A stretch of 64,000 nucleotides of DNA from UBA3700 sp964478025 (GCA_964478025.1 CAYZGK010000005.1:18019-82018), one strand, 5' to 3'. Counted from the stretch's first letter, positions 15,761 through 24,310 are shown. Numbers and translations: made by a program. The notes: generated by a model not told the origin, from the sequence alone.

Positions 15761-16549
15761 CTAGCCGAAGATTTTACCGATTTTATCACAAAGTGTATCA
15801 AACCAATTTGTAGTTGTATCATATTGATATGTATCAACTAGTCCAATGTTTTGTAACTCTGCAACAGTACCATCTTGAGCTACTGAATAATATGTTTCTC
15901 CAGAAACGTATGTTATTGCTTCATTTTCTGTTGATGCATTAACTGTTGTATTTCCAGCTGCAGCAACAATATTTATAATTATTAAAGTTGCACAAACAGC
16001 AATAATAAAGAAATATACTGCTATTAGCATCTTTGTCATTTTATTCTTAGGTTTCTTAGCAGTTTTCTCTGGAGCAACTACTTCATACTCAGATTGTCTA
16101 ACTGCTGGTTGTTGATATGAAATTGCACTGCTATTTACATAAGCTTGTTGATTATAATAATTAGCCTTTGTTTGATAACCAGCATATTGTTGTTGATAGT
16201 TATTATTTGTATAAGCTTGTTGTTGATATTGTTGTTGAGGAACAACTGGAGCTGTATACATTGATCTATATGTTGGTTGTTGATAGCTTTGAGCTTGATT
16301 ATAGTTTTGTGCTTGTCTATAAACTTGAGCATTTTGTTGAACTTGTTGATTCTCATATGGATTAACAGGTTTAACATTGTCTGATGACATTGGGCGCATA
16401 TAAACATCATTTTGAACATTATGAGAAGATCTATATGGAGTATAATTAGGAACTTGTCTATTTCCATTAGAAATCCTAGATGAATATGTGTTATTTGCAT
16501 TATTTACAGGAACTGTTCTTCTTTGTTCCATTACTGGTGCTTCGTACAT
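15761..16549 (-). CDS. Membrane protein at the ftsL position with Q/N/Y-rich cytoplasmic tail
   Basis: A 262-residue bitopic protein between rsmH and ftsQ, where ftsL normally lies. Residues 1-~160 are rich in Q, N, Y and P and probably disordered; a basic patch (KKPKNKMTKM) precedes a single membrane helix (~174-198); about 64 residues lie outside. Classic FtsL has a short cytoplasmic tail and an extracellular leucine-zipper coiled coil; neither is visible here, so this is either a highly diverged FtsL or an unrelated division protein using its slot. The low-complexity tail resembles the FtsZ linker and SepF N-terminus, suggesting association with the divisome. Function is inferred from position only. 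Confidence 0.6.
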   Translation of the reverse strand: MYEAPVMEQRRTVPVNNANNTYSSRISNGNRQVPNYTPYRSSHNVQNDVYMRPMSSDNVKPVNPYENQQVQQNAQVYRQAQNYNQAQSYQQPTYRSMYTAPVVPQQQYQQQAYTNNNYQQQYAGYQTKANYYNQQAYVNSSAISYQQPAVRQSEYEVVAPEKTAKKPKNKMTKMLIAVYFFIIAVCATLIIINIVAAAGNTTVNASTENEAITYVSGETYYSVAQDGTVAELQNIGLVDTYQYDTTTNWFDTLCDKIGKIFG

Positions 16550-16562
16550 TCCTATTTACCTC

Positions 16563-17495
16563 CTATATTTTTTCTACTATTCTTAGTTTTGCGCTCTGCG
16601 ATCTTGTATTATTTTTTTGTTCATCTTCACTTGGTATAAGTGGATGTTTAGTTATTATTTTTATTTCTTGTATTTTGTTACAGGTACATATCGGTTGACT
16701 TGGTGGACATATGCAATCTTTTTCTAAGTATGCAAATGTTTGTTTTGCTATTCTATCCTCTAGGGAATGGAATGTTATTACACATAATCTTCCGCCAACA
16801 TTTAATCTTCTTACAAATCCTTCTAAGGCTTCAGATAATCCTCTTAACTCTCCATTTACTTCTATTCTTATAGCTTGGAAAGTTCTTTTACTTGGATTTC
16901 CTCCCTTCCATCTTAGTTTTGCTGGATACGATTCTTCTACAATCTTTGCAAGTTCTAACGTTGTATTGATTGGAGCCTTTTGTCTTGCTTTAACAATATT
17001 AAATGCAATTCTTCTAGATAATTTATCTTCACCATACTTGTATATAACATCTGCAAGTTCTGATTCTGAGTAATTATTTACAACCTCATATGCACTTAAT
17101 GATTGACTTTGATCCATTCTCATATCAAGTTTTGCGTCTGCATTATAAGAAAAGCCTCTACTTGCATTATCTAGTTGATACGAAGAAACTCCTAAATCTA
17201 AAAGCACTCCATCAATTTTACCTATACCAATTGTGTCAAGTTTCTCTACAGCATTTTTAAAATCATCATGTAAGTAAATAATTTTATCACTGTAATCTTT
17301 TAATCTTTCACTAGCTGCTTTTAAAGCTTCTTCATCCTTATCTACAGCTATTAATTTTCCTGTCGTTAATCTTTTTACGATTTCACTTGAATGGCCACCG
17401 CCACCTAAAGTTCCATCAAGGTAAATTCCATCTGGCTTTATATCCAATCCCTCAATACACTCATTTAGCATTATGGGAATGTGTTTAAATTCCAT
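16563..17495 (-). CDS. rsmH: 16S rRNA (cytosine(1402)-N4)-methyltransferase
   Basis: RsmH (MraW) methylates N4 of C1402 in the ribosomal P site using SAM. The 310-residue protein starts with the family signature FKHIPIMLNECIEGL and has the SAM loop DGTLGGGGHSSEI, GVLLDLGVSSYQLD, KRTFQAIRIEVNGEL and the C-terminal ITFHSLEDRI. It begins one base after the mraZ stop, the standard mraZ-rsmH order of dcw clusters. Confidence 0.97.
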   Translation of the reverse strand: MEFKHIPIMLNECIEGLDIKPDGIYLDGTLGGGGHSSEIVKRLTTGKLIAVDKDEEALKAASERLKDYSDKIIYLHDDFKNAVEKLDTIGIGKIDGVLLDLGVSSYQLDNASRGFSYNADAKLDMRMDQSQSLSAYEVVNNYSESELADVIYKYGEDKLSRRIAFNIVKARQKAPINTTLELAKIVEESYPAKLRWKGGNPSKRTFQAIRIEVNGELRGLSEALEGFVRRLNVGGRLCVITFHSLEDRIAKQTFAYLEKDCICPPSQPICTCNKIQEIKIITKHPLIPSEDEQKNNTRSQSAKLRIVEKI

Positions 17496-17969
17496 TTAGA
17501 TACCTACAAATAAATTATTAATTGACTCAGCAACCTCTGGAGAAACAATAACTGCAGCTTGTTCAGCTTGATGTTTTTGATACTCCTCTTTGCTCCATAA
17601 TTGAAGTTTGTTAATCATACCTGTCATAACAACTTCTTTTCCAAGTTTTAATCCATTTAATTGCTCTGAAGAAAGTGTAAATCTTCCTTGTGAATCTACT
17701 TTAGATAAATCCATGTTAGTAGCAAAATATTCAATTACTGGAGTTAAACTATTGTTTAAGATACCAAGTTGAGTTTTTAATTTTGCTAAGATCTTATCTC
17801 CTTCAGCTTTTGGGTAGATAGTAATACAGTTTTGTTGTAAATCTTTAAACATGTAAACTTCTGTTAATTCTTCATCAACAATATAGGCATCTTTAAATTT
17901 TGCTGGAAATCTATAACGATTCTTTTCGTCTGCTGTGATCTCTACAAAACCAGAAAAGATTTTTGCCAT
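17496..17969 (-). CDS. mraZ: Transcriptional regulator MraZ
   Basis: MraZ is an AbrB-fold DNA-binding protein that controls its own dcw operon. The 157-residue protein has two swapped-hairpin repeats with the DxxxR motifs DEKNRYRFPAKF and DSQGRFTLS. An AAGGGGG ribosome site precedes the ATG at 17969. It is the first dcw gene, behind a consensus promoter at 18015-18043. MraZ operators are usually short direct repeats just upstream; I could not define them confidently here. Confidence 0.95.
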   Translation of the reverse strand: MAKIFSGFVEITADEKNRYRFPAKFKDAYIVDEELTEVYMFKDLQQNCITIYPKAEGDKILAKLKTQLGILNNSLTPVIEYFATNMDLSKVDSQGRFTLSSEQLNGLKLGKEVVMTGMINKLQLWSKEEYQKHQAEQAAVIVSPEVAESINNLFVGI

Positions 17970-18014
17970 ATTACTTACCCCCTTTTATAGTCACCTTCGT
18001 TCTAGGTTACTTAA

Positions 18015-18043
18015 ATTATATATAGGATTTATTGTCATGTCAA
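18015..18043 (-). promoter_or_regulatory. mraZ/dcw promoter
   Basis: Minus-strand TTGACA (18038-18043) and TATAAT (18015-18020) with a 17-base spacer, both perfect consensus, about 45 bases before the mraZ start codon. Confidence 0.85.
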
Positions 18044-18156
18044 TAGGTTTTTGAAAAAATTTTCCAAAAATTTCCACATTTTTCCATTTTGTTGTAAAAT
18101 ATGCAATTTTCTTTATTATGTGTCGATTATTTACTATTTTAATGGTAGTCAAAAAG

Positions 18157-18185
18157 TTATCCACAGAGTTATCCACATATCCACA
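18157..18185 (+). promoter_or_regulatory. DnaA-box cluster
   Basis: Two perfect TTATCCACA DnaA boxes (18157-18165 and 18169-18177) and a one-mismatch box ATATCCACA (18177-18185) lie in tandem in very AT-rich DNA upstream of the dcw promoter. TTTCCACA-like sequences near 18066-18083 and, inverted, near 18205 extend the cluster. No dnaA, dnaN or rpmH is nearby. The remaining part of this ~390-base gap holds the mraZ promoter and the terminator of the cation transporter gene. Confidence 0.7.
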
Positions 18186-18293
18186 ATTTGCCAAAATTTG
18201 ATAAAAGTGGAAAAAATAGGAAAAACAAACAAATGTTACTTTTACGGCACAAAAATATGACTTAAAATTGTTATTTTTCTTGAATAATCAGAA

Positions 18294-18326
18294 GATAAAA
18301 AAAATTGACATATTTCTATGCCAATT
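18294..18326 (-). terminator. Terminator of the cation efflux gene
   Basis: On the minus strand AATTGGCATA pairs with TATGTCAATT around a GAAA loop (18303-18326; one G-U pair) and is followed by eight T. It sits 33 bases after the stop codon of the transporter gene. Confidence 0.8.
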
Positions 18327-18358
18327 AAATATACTTTTTAAACTTTTTAAATAAGAAC

Positions 18359-19522
18359 TTATTGTTCTTCTTTAATGTTTTCACATGATTGCATTTCTAT
18401 TGTTGGAACAACATAAATGTTTTTATAAGTTTTTGAAATCTCTGTTTGTATAATTTTCTTTATTTCACTTGAAGATAGTTTAGTATCATAAGGAACAGCA
18501 ACATCAAATATTAGATTCGTTCTCTCTATTCCCTTTACCATTCTAAAATCATGAACTCCAAAATATTTATCTATGTTGGATATAATTTCAATGACTTTTT
18601 CTTTGTACATATCTAACTCAGGATCTCCAACAACAACTGGGTCCATATGAATTACAAGTTCTATATTTGTATTTTCAGCAAAATCTCTTTCAATTGTATC
18701 AATAAGTTCATGACTTAGCATTACATCAACATTGCTATCTACTTCAACGTGTACACTTGCATAAAACTTTCCTGGGCCATAATTATGAACATTTAAATCA
18801 TGAATTCCAATGACACCTTCATATCCTCTTATACGGTCATAAATTCCCTTTACGAGTTTAGTATCTGGCGCCTCTCCTAATATATGATTTAAAGTTTGTC
18901 TAATTACTCCAAGTCCACCAAAGCAAATAAGAACAGCAACTGCAATACTTACAATGCCATCAAGATATATAAAGCCCGTCCACTTTGTAATTAAAACCGA
19001 GATAAGTACACCAAATGTTGCACATACATCTAAAATGCTATCTGTTGCCGTTGCAAGAAGTAATTCTATGTTATATTTCTTTCCAAGTTTTCTATTTAAT
19101 ACATACATGAAAAGTTTAACAAATATAGATAACGCAAGTACAACTACAGTCCAAATGCTAAACTCTCCACTTTCTGGTGTAATAATTTTATTTATACCCT
19201 CAACAAGTAGTTCAAATGCTGCAACTATAACTACAACACCTACAATTAAGCTTGCTACATATTCTATTCTTTTATGTCCAAATGGATGATCTTTATCTGC
19301 AGGCTTACTAGACATTCTAACGCCAACTAAAGATACTATATTATTTCCGCAGTCAGATAAATTATTAATACCATCAGCAAATATAGATAATACTCCAAAA
19401 ATTGTACCAATTATAAGTTTAGCTAGGGCAAGTATAATATTTAATGCAATTCCAAGAATTGTAGAAAATGTTCCAACCTTTTGTCTTTGTGTTTCACTTG
19501 TAGTATTTTTTAAATTTTCCAT
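18359..19522 (-). CDS. Cation diffusion facilitator family transporter
   Basis: A 387-residue CDF transporter exporting divalent metals (Zn2+, Mn2+, Fe2+ or Co2+; not decidable here) in exchange for protons. Six membrane helices span ~20-215. Metal-site motifs are present: FADGINNLSDCGNN in helix 2 and the ATDSILDVCATF helix 5 motif, plus HPFGHKRIEYV. The C-terminal cytoplasmic dimer domain (~215-385) contains HDLNVHNYGPGKFYASVHVEVD and HMDPV; it is longer than in FieF because of an extra ~80 residues. It follows the phosphoesterase gene by 28 bases with its own AAGGTAGG site and is likely cotranscribed. Confidence 0.92.
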   Translation of the reverse strand: MENLKNTTSETQRQKVGTFSTILGIALNIILALAKLIIGTIFGVLSIFADGINNLSDCGNNIVSLVGVRMSSKPADKDHPFGHKRIEYVASLIVGVVVIVAAFELLVEGINKIITPESGEFSIWTVVVLALSIFVKLFMYVLNRKLGKKYNIELLLATATDSILDVCATFGVLISVLITKWTGFIYLDGIVSIAVAVLICFGGLGVIRQTLNHILGEAPDTKLVKGIYDRIRGYEGVIGIHDLNVHNYGPGKFYASVHVEVDSNVDVMLSHELIDTIERDFAENTNIELVIHMDPVVVGDPELDMYKEKVIEIISNIDKYFGVHDFRMVKGIERTNLIFDVAVPYDTKLSSSEIKKIIQTEISKTYKNIYVVPTIEMQSCENIKEEQ

Positions 19523-19550
19523 AAGACCTACCTTAATTTAAGGTTTAAAA

Positions 19551-20255
19551 TTAATCCTCGTATATTGTTACTAAATGATGATTTACTTGATCACAAGCTG
19601 TTAAATAGTACTCAATACCATTTTTAACTCTATATGGTTGAGCTACTTTATATACATCACCATGTAAATGACCATAAACAACTTTATTAATTTTATGGTC
19701 TTCAAATATCTTTGTAAATTGACTATCATTACCATATATATCAAATGGTGGGAAATGAGTCATACAAATAACTCTATCCCCATCTTTTCTCATTGACTCC
19801 ATATCTTGCAAAGACTTTTCAAGTCTTGGCATTTCATGAGTCTCAAGTATTCTTTTATCCTCACCCGTTGCATTTGGACCAAAGTTCCAAAGTCTAGTTC
19901 CACAAATTAATACATCGTTAAATCTTAAACAATTTTTATATAGGACAGATATATTTTTTGGTAACCAATCATTAAGTTTTGAAATTGATGATGGCCACCA
20001 ATAATCATGATTACCTTTACCAAATACTATTTTCCCAGGAAGCGCAGCTATAGCATCGATGTCTGCTTTAGCCTCATCAAAGTTTATTCCCCATGAAATA
20101 TCTCCAGCAACTAATACTACGTCCTCATCACTTACTTTTGATTTCCAGTCATTACATATTATCTCCCAATAATTATTCCAATGCTCACCAAAAATAACCA
20201 TAGGTTTATTTACGGTAAAAGATAAATGTGGGTCACTAATTGCAAAAACTTTCAT
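19551..20255 (-). CDS. Calcineurin-like metallophosphoesterase
   Basis: A 234-residue cytoplasmic phosphoesterase with all five metal-binding blocks: DPHLSF, GDISWG, GKGNHDYWW, THFPPFD and YGHLHG. No signal peptide or extra domain is seen. The substrate is unknown; relatives act on phosphoproteins, nucleotides or cyclic nucleotides. It is the first gene of a two-gene unit with the cation transporter; such enzymes need Mn2+/Fe2+, but a link to the transporter is only a guess. There is no SD before the ATG, and a promoter -10 ends seven bases upstream, which predicts a leaderless mRNA. Confidence 0.9.
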   Translation of the reverse strand: MKVFAISDPHLSFTVNKPMVIFGEHWNNYWEIICNDWKSKVSDEDVVLVAGDISWGINFDEAKADIDAIAALPGKIVFGKGNHDYWWPSSISKLNDWLPKNISVLYKNCLRFNDVLICGTRLWNFGPNATGEDKRILETHEMPRLEKSLQDMESMRKDGDRVICMTHFPPFDIYGNDSQFTKIFEDHKINKVVYGHLHGDVYKVAQPYRVKNGIEYYLTACDQVNHHLVTIYED

Positions 20256-20262
20256 TGAAATA

Positions 20263-20291
20263 ATTTTAACAAACTAAAAACTCTCTTACAA
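20263..20291 (-). promoter_or_regulatory. Phosphoesterase promoter, predicted leaderless
   Basis: Minus-strand TTGTAA (20286-20291), 17-base spacer, TAAAAT (20263-20268), seven bases, ATG at 20255. No purine-rich ribosome site fits between. Confidence 0.6.
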
Positions 20292-20355
20292 GTTAAATAT
20301 AAATATATTTATATATTTAAGAAAATATTAATATGTTTCTAATTTTTTAAATGAT

Positions 20356-20955
20356 TTATACTCTATTATTAAAATTGTTTATAGCTATATCTATCATAGA
20401 TAATACATCTTCCTTTCCTGTTTTCTTTAATGAAGATGTTACTACTATATCTTTTATATTTGCTTCAAAAGCATCTGCTATAACTTTTACTTGTTTATTA
20501 ATTTGTACTTTTGATAATTTATCTGATTTTGTTGCTACTATAAAATATGGTATTTGATAATCCTCACAATAATCTGCCATATGAATATCAAGTGCGGATG
20601 GCTCGTGTCTTATATCAACAAGGATTATAACAGCTGCTATATCTACACTTGCCTGCATATAGTTACCGATAAGTTTATCCCAGCCATCTTTATCCTTGCC
20701 ACCTTTCTCAGCAAATCCATAACCAGGAAGATCTACAAACATAAAACTTTTATTAACTTCAAAGTAATTAATTAATCTTGTTTTACCAGCCGTACTAGAC
20801 GTTTTAGCAAGCGATTTGTTATTTACCATAAAATTAATAAAGGAAGATTTTCCAACGTTAGATCTGCCAGCTATTGCTATCTCTGGCTTTGAAAAACTTT
20901 TTATTTGAGACAAGTTACCTACACTTGTTATAAACTGAGCTTGTTTTATTTCCAT
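20356..20955 (-). CDS. engB: Ribosome biogenesis GTP-binding protein EngB/YsxC
   Basis: EngB is an essential GTPase in assembly of the large ribosomal subunit. The 199-residue protein has the G1 loop GRSNVGKSS, G2 with TSSTAGKTR, G3 DLPGYGFA, G4 TKSDK and G5 TSSLKKTG, the usual length and order. It lies after the clpX terminator, behind a short upstream region containing an extended -10 box ending six bases before the ATG. No SD is visible, so it is another predicted leaderless gene. engB downstream of clpX or lon is a common order in Firmicutes. Confidence 0.95.
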   Translation of the reverse strand: MEIKQAQFITSVGNLSQIKSFSKPEIAIAGRSNVGKSSFINFMVNNKSLAKTSSTAGKTRLINYFEVNKSFMFVDLPGYGFAEKGGKDKDGWDKLIGNYMQASVDIAAVIILVDIRHEPSALDIHMADYCEDYQIPYFIVATKSDKLSKVQINKQVKVIADAFEANIKDIVVTSSLKKTGKEDVLSMIDIAINNFNNRV

Positions 20956-20961
20956 ATGAAA

Positions 20962-20970
20962 ATTATACCA
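20962..20970 (-). promoter_or_regulatory. engB extended -10 promoter, predicted leaderless
   Basis: Minus-strand TGGTATAAT (20962-20970), a TGn-TATAAT extended -10 element, ends six bases before the engB ATG. The -35 (TAGTGT or TTAGTG) is weak, as is common with extended -10 promoters. Confidence 0.55.
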
Positions 20971-21003
20971 TACTTGCTTATTTTACACTAAAGATAATTT
21001 GCA

Positions 21004-21034
21004 TAAAAAAAATCCAGTGTTTTAAGACGCTGGA
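21004..21034 (-). terminator. clpX terminator
   Basis: Minus-strand TCCAGCG pairs with CACTGGA (one mismatch) and is followed by a run of eight T; it lies ~22 bases after the clpX stop. A-tracts on both sides make it potentially bidirectional. Confidence 0.8.
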
Positions 21035-21055
21035 CCTTTTTATATCTTTAATTGT

Positions 21056-22285
21056 TTAAGCAACTTTTCTAACTACAGTTGGCTTTTCTTTTTTCAAAAT
21101 TGCATTTTTTGTAACAATTATTTTCTCAACCGTGTTATCTGATGGAATATCATACATCATATCAAGCATGATATTTTCAAGAATGGATCTTAATCCACGA
21201 GCACCAGTATTTAATTTAATTGCTTGCTTTGCAACCTCATGAAGCGCCTCGTCTTCAAATTCAACATCAACACCATCCATTTTGAATAACTTTTGATATT
21301 GTTTAACTGTAGCATTCTTAGGCTCTGTTAAAATCTTAATTAAAGCTTCTTCAGATAATGCATCAACACCTACAACAATTGGTAATCTTCCTACAAATTC
21401 AGGAATTAAACCAAAGTTAATTAAATCCTCTGGAGTTATTTGAGAAATTATCTTTGAATAACTTTCTGGCTCAGAATTCTTTAATGTTGCTCCAAATCCC
21501 ATAGAATGTCCATGTTGTCTATTATCTATGATTTTATCGATACCGACAAAGGCTCCTGCACAAATAAATAGAATATTCTTTGTATTAATTTGAATGCATT
21601 CTTGTTGAGGATGCTTTCTACCGCCTTGTGGTGGAACTGAAGCTACCGTTGATTCAATAATCTTTAATAAAGATTGTTGAACGCCCTCGCCGCCTACATC
21701 TCTTGTTATTGATGTATTTTCACCTTTCTTGGCAATCTTATCTATTTCATCAACATAAACTATTCCTATCTCAGCTCTCTTAACATCACCATTTGCTGCT
21801 TGTATTAGTTTTAATAGAATGTTTTCTACGTCATCACCTACATATCCAGCCTCAGTAATTGTTGTTGCATCAGCAATAGCAAATGGAACGTTTAATATTT
21901 TAGCTAAAGTTTTAGCTAACAATGTTTTACCACAACCTGTTGGACCTAAAACTAATATATTAGATTTATCTAAGTCTACATCATCCTTAGGAGAATTAAT
22001 TCTCTTATAGTGATTATATACGGCTACAGATAAAACTTTTTTTGCTTCTTCTTGTCCAATTATGTATTCATCAAGTTTTTCTTTGATTTCATGTGGTTTT
22101 AAAAGCTTTAATCCAGTTGAATCATCAACCTCATCTACAGCTTCCTCTTGTGCTATCATGTCAGCACAAAACTTTACACATGAATCACATATGCATAAAT
22201 CATTGTAACTATTTTGGAATAATCTTTTTACTTCACTTTCAGACTTTCCACAGAATGAGCATTTCTTTTCTTCAATATCTGCCAC
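21056..22285 (-). CDS. clpX: ATP-dependent Clp protease ATP-binding subunit ClpX
   Basis: ClpX is the hexameric AAA+ unfoldase that feeds tagged proteins to ClpP. The 409-residue protein has the N-terminal zinc-binding domain (CSFC and CDSC), Walker A GPTGCGKT, pore loop GYVGDD, Walker B YVDEIDKI, and the ClpP-docking loop of the IGF type, here present as LKNSEP region with VGIDKII. The GAR-sensor-2 motif GARGLRSI is near the C-terminus. It starts two bases after the clpP stop, giving the order tig-clpP-clpX. Confidence 0.98.
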   Translation of the reverse strand: MADIEEKKCSFCGKSESEVKRLFQNSYNDLCICDSCVKFCADMIAQEEAVDEVDDSTGLKLLKPHEIKEKLDEYIIGQEEAKKVLSVAVYNHYKRINSPKDDVDLDKSNILVLGPTGCGKTLLAKTLAKILNVPFAIADATTITEAGYVGDDVENILLKLIQAANGDVKRAEIGIVYVDEIDKIAKKGENTSITRDVGGEGVQQSLLKIIESTVASVPPQGGRKHPQQECIQINTKNILFICAGAFVGIDKIIDNRQHGHSMGFGATLKNSEPESYSKIISQITPEDLINFGLIPEFVGRLPIVVGVDALSEEALIKILTEPKNATVKQYQKLFKMDGVDVEFEDEALHEVAKQAIKLNTGARGLRSILENIMLDMMYDIPSDNTVEKIIVTKNAILKKEKPTVVRKVA

Positions 22286-22287
22286 TT

Positions 22288-22884
22288 TTAACCTCTTTTT
22301 GTATAAACTTTATCTATTAAGCCATAAGCTAAAGCTTCATCAGCTGATAAGAAATTATCTCTATCTGTATCAGCAAGAACCTTCTCATATGGTTGATTAC
22401 TGTTATCTGCAATAATCTTTGTTAATTTTTCTTTTGTTTTTTGTATATGATTTGCTGTAATAACGATATCTGAAGCTTGGCCTTGAGCACCACCTAAAGG
22501 TTGATGGATCATTACTTCACTATTTGGTAAACAGAATCTCTTACCCTTTGTTCCACTAGATAATAAGAATGCAGCCATTGAAGCAGCCATACCAATACAA
22601 ACTGTTGAAACATCACATTTAATGAAATTCATTGTATCGTATATTGCTAAACCTGCAGATACACTACCACCAGGAGAGTTGATATAAAGTACAATATCTT
22701 TCTCTGAATCTTTGCTCTCAAGATATAATAATTGAGCAACAATAGTATTAGCCATAGAATCATCAATTTCACCAGACAAGAATATAATTCTATCTTCTAA
22801 TAATCTTGAGTATAAATCGTATGATCTTTCTCCTGCACTTGTCTTTTCCACAACATATGGAATTAAACTACTTTTTTCTTCCAT
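22288..22884 (-). CDS. clpP: ATP-dependent Clp protease proteolytic subunit ClpP
   Basis: ClpP is the barrel-shaped serine protease partner of ClpX. The 198-residue protein shows the catalytic triad: Ser102 in GMAASMAAF, His127 in MIHQPLGG and Asp176 in TDRDNFLS. A short N-terminal propeptide may be removed. It lies between tig and clpX and shares a strand with both; a strong inverted repeat separates it from tig. Confidence 0.98.
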   Translation of the reverse strand: MEEKSSLIPYVVEKTSAGERSYDLYSRLLEDRIIFLSGEIDDSMANTIVAQLLYLESKDSEKDIVLYINSPGGSVSAGLAIYDTMNFIKCDVSTVCIGMAASMAAFLLSSGTKGKRFCLPNSEVMIHQPLGGAQGQASDIVITANHIQKTKEKLTKIIADNSNQPYEKVLADTDRDNFLSADEALAYGLIDKVYTKRG

Positions 22885-22915
22885 TTTTTATTTTCCTCCA
22901 ATTTTTATACATAAT

Positions 22916-22946
22916 GGCGCTATTAGATATGAATCTAAATAGCGCC
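22916..22946. repeat. Strong inverted repeat between tig and clpP
   Basis: GGCGCTATT and AATAGCGCC arms, extended by AGAT/ATCT around a small loop, form a long hairpin in the tig-clpP gap. No T-run follows on either strand, so it is not a standard intrinsic terminator; an RNA processing or stability element, or a regulator site, is possible. It does not match CtsR or CIRCE operators. Confidence 0.6.
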
Positions 22947-22978
22947 AAATTTAAAACAAATTAATTTAATAATCAAAC

Positions 22979-24265
22979 TTATTTAATGTTGTTATTATTC
23001 TTTAAGTACTCAAACACCTTTGATGTTACAATGTCATTACGGATATAGTTTCTATATTCCTCATTAACATTCTTCTTGAAGTCTTCAAGTGCCATCTTAG
23101 CATCTGCAGCCATCTTAGCGATATTTTCTTCAATTTCTTCGTCTGATACTGGAATTTGAATTTCCTTGATTAATTGCTCAATAACTAATCTATATAAAAC
23201 ATTCTTCTTAGCTGTATCTTTGTATTGATCAGCAAGTTTTTCAGCTGTTGTGTTCATATACTTATAGTAATCTTCAGCCTTAAGTCCTCTATACATTAAA
23301 CTATATTCAAATTCTTTAACCATTTCTTCAGCTTGTCTCTTTACCATAGCATCTGGAATTTCAACTGTTGCTAATGAAGAAATTTTCTCTATCATGTCAT
23401 TTTCTAACTTTTCTTCAGCTTTCTTTTCTTTGTTAGCCTTGATTGTAGCTTTGATATCGTCCTCATATGCCTTTACTGTATCAAACTCAGAGATATCCTT
23501 TACAAACTCATCATTATATTCAGGCTTTGTCTTATGAGAAATAGAATGCAACTTAATAGCAAATACAGCATCCTTACCTGCTAATTCTTTAGCACCATAA
23601 TCCTCTGGGAATTTAACATTAATATCCTTGCTTTCATCAATCTTCATACCAGCAACTTGATCTTCAAATCCTGGAATAAATGTGTTAGAACCTAACTCTA
23701 ATGGTTGATTTTCAGCTGTACCACCATCAAACTTAACACCATCAACTGATCCTGAATAATCGATAATAACCTTATCGCCTTTTTCACATGCTCTATCTGT
23801 AATATTTTCCCAAGCGCCAGCTTGTTCAATAGCCTTATCTACTTCAGCCTTAACTTCCTCAGCTGTAACTTTTACTTTATCTTTCTTAAATTCAAGTCCT
23901 GTATAAGCACCTAACTTAACTGTTGGCTTACATTGAACTACACAAGTAAACTTTAATGTAGCATCTGTAATAGCATCAATTTGAACTGAAGGAGAATCTA
24001 CTGGGAATACATCTTTTTCAGCATCCATAGCTTTTTCATATTCTTTTTGCATAATATCATCTAAAGCTTCATCCCAAATAACACCAACACCATAAACCTT
24101 CTCTACAGCTTTTCTTGGTGCATGTCCTGGACGGAAACCATCAATCTTGCATTTACCTTTAATCTTATCGAAAGCTCTATCTTGAGCAGCTTTCCAATCT
24201 TCTTCTGAAACTTCAAAAGCAAACTTTACCTTGTCTTTTTCAAGTAACTCTTTTTTGTAACTCAT
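22979..24265 (-). CDS. tig: Trigger factor
   Basis: Trigger factor is the ribosome-bound chaperone and prolyl isomerase that meets nascent chains. The 428-residue protein has the ribosome-binding domain with the signature GFRPGHAPRK (classic GFRxGxxP), a central FKBP-type isomerase domain (GDKVIIDYSGSVDG ... PEDYGAKELAGKDAVF) and the C-terminal helical cradle. A near-perfect SD (AAGGAG) precedes the ATG and a promoter lies at 24311-24339. It leads the tig-clpP-clpX operon. Confidence 0.97.
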   Translation of the reverse strand: MSYKKELLEKDKVKFAFEVSEEDWKAAQDRAFDKIKGKCKIDGFRPGHAPRKAVEKVYGVGVIWDEALDDIMQKEYEKAMDAEKDVFPVDSPSVQIDAITDATLKFTCVVQCKPTVKLGAYTGLEFKKDKVKVTAEEVKAEVDKAIEQAGAWENITDRACEKGDKVIIDYSGSVDGVKFDGGTAENQPLELGSNTFIPGFEDQVAGMKIDESKDINVKFPEDYGAKELAGKDAVFAIKLHSISHKTKPEYNDEFVKDISEFDTVKAYEDDIKATIKANKEKKAEEKLENDMIEKISSLATVEIPDAMVKRQAEEMVKEFEYSLMYRGLKAEDYYKYMNTTAEKLADQYKDTAKKNVLYRLVIEQLIKEIQIPVSDEEIEENIAKMAADAKMALEDFKKNVNEEYRNYIRNDIVTSKVFEYLKNNNNIK

Positions 24266-24310
24266 CGTTATTTCTCCTTAAATTATATAAATAAATATTT
24301 AGCGTGATAT

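Noticed and set aside
18050..18210. Chromosomal origin oriC
   Set aside because: DnaA boxes and AT-rich DNA are present, but no dnaA, dnaN, rpmH or recF is nearby. Reported as a DnaA-box cluster instead.
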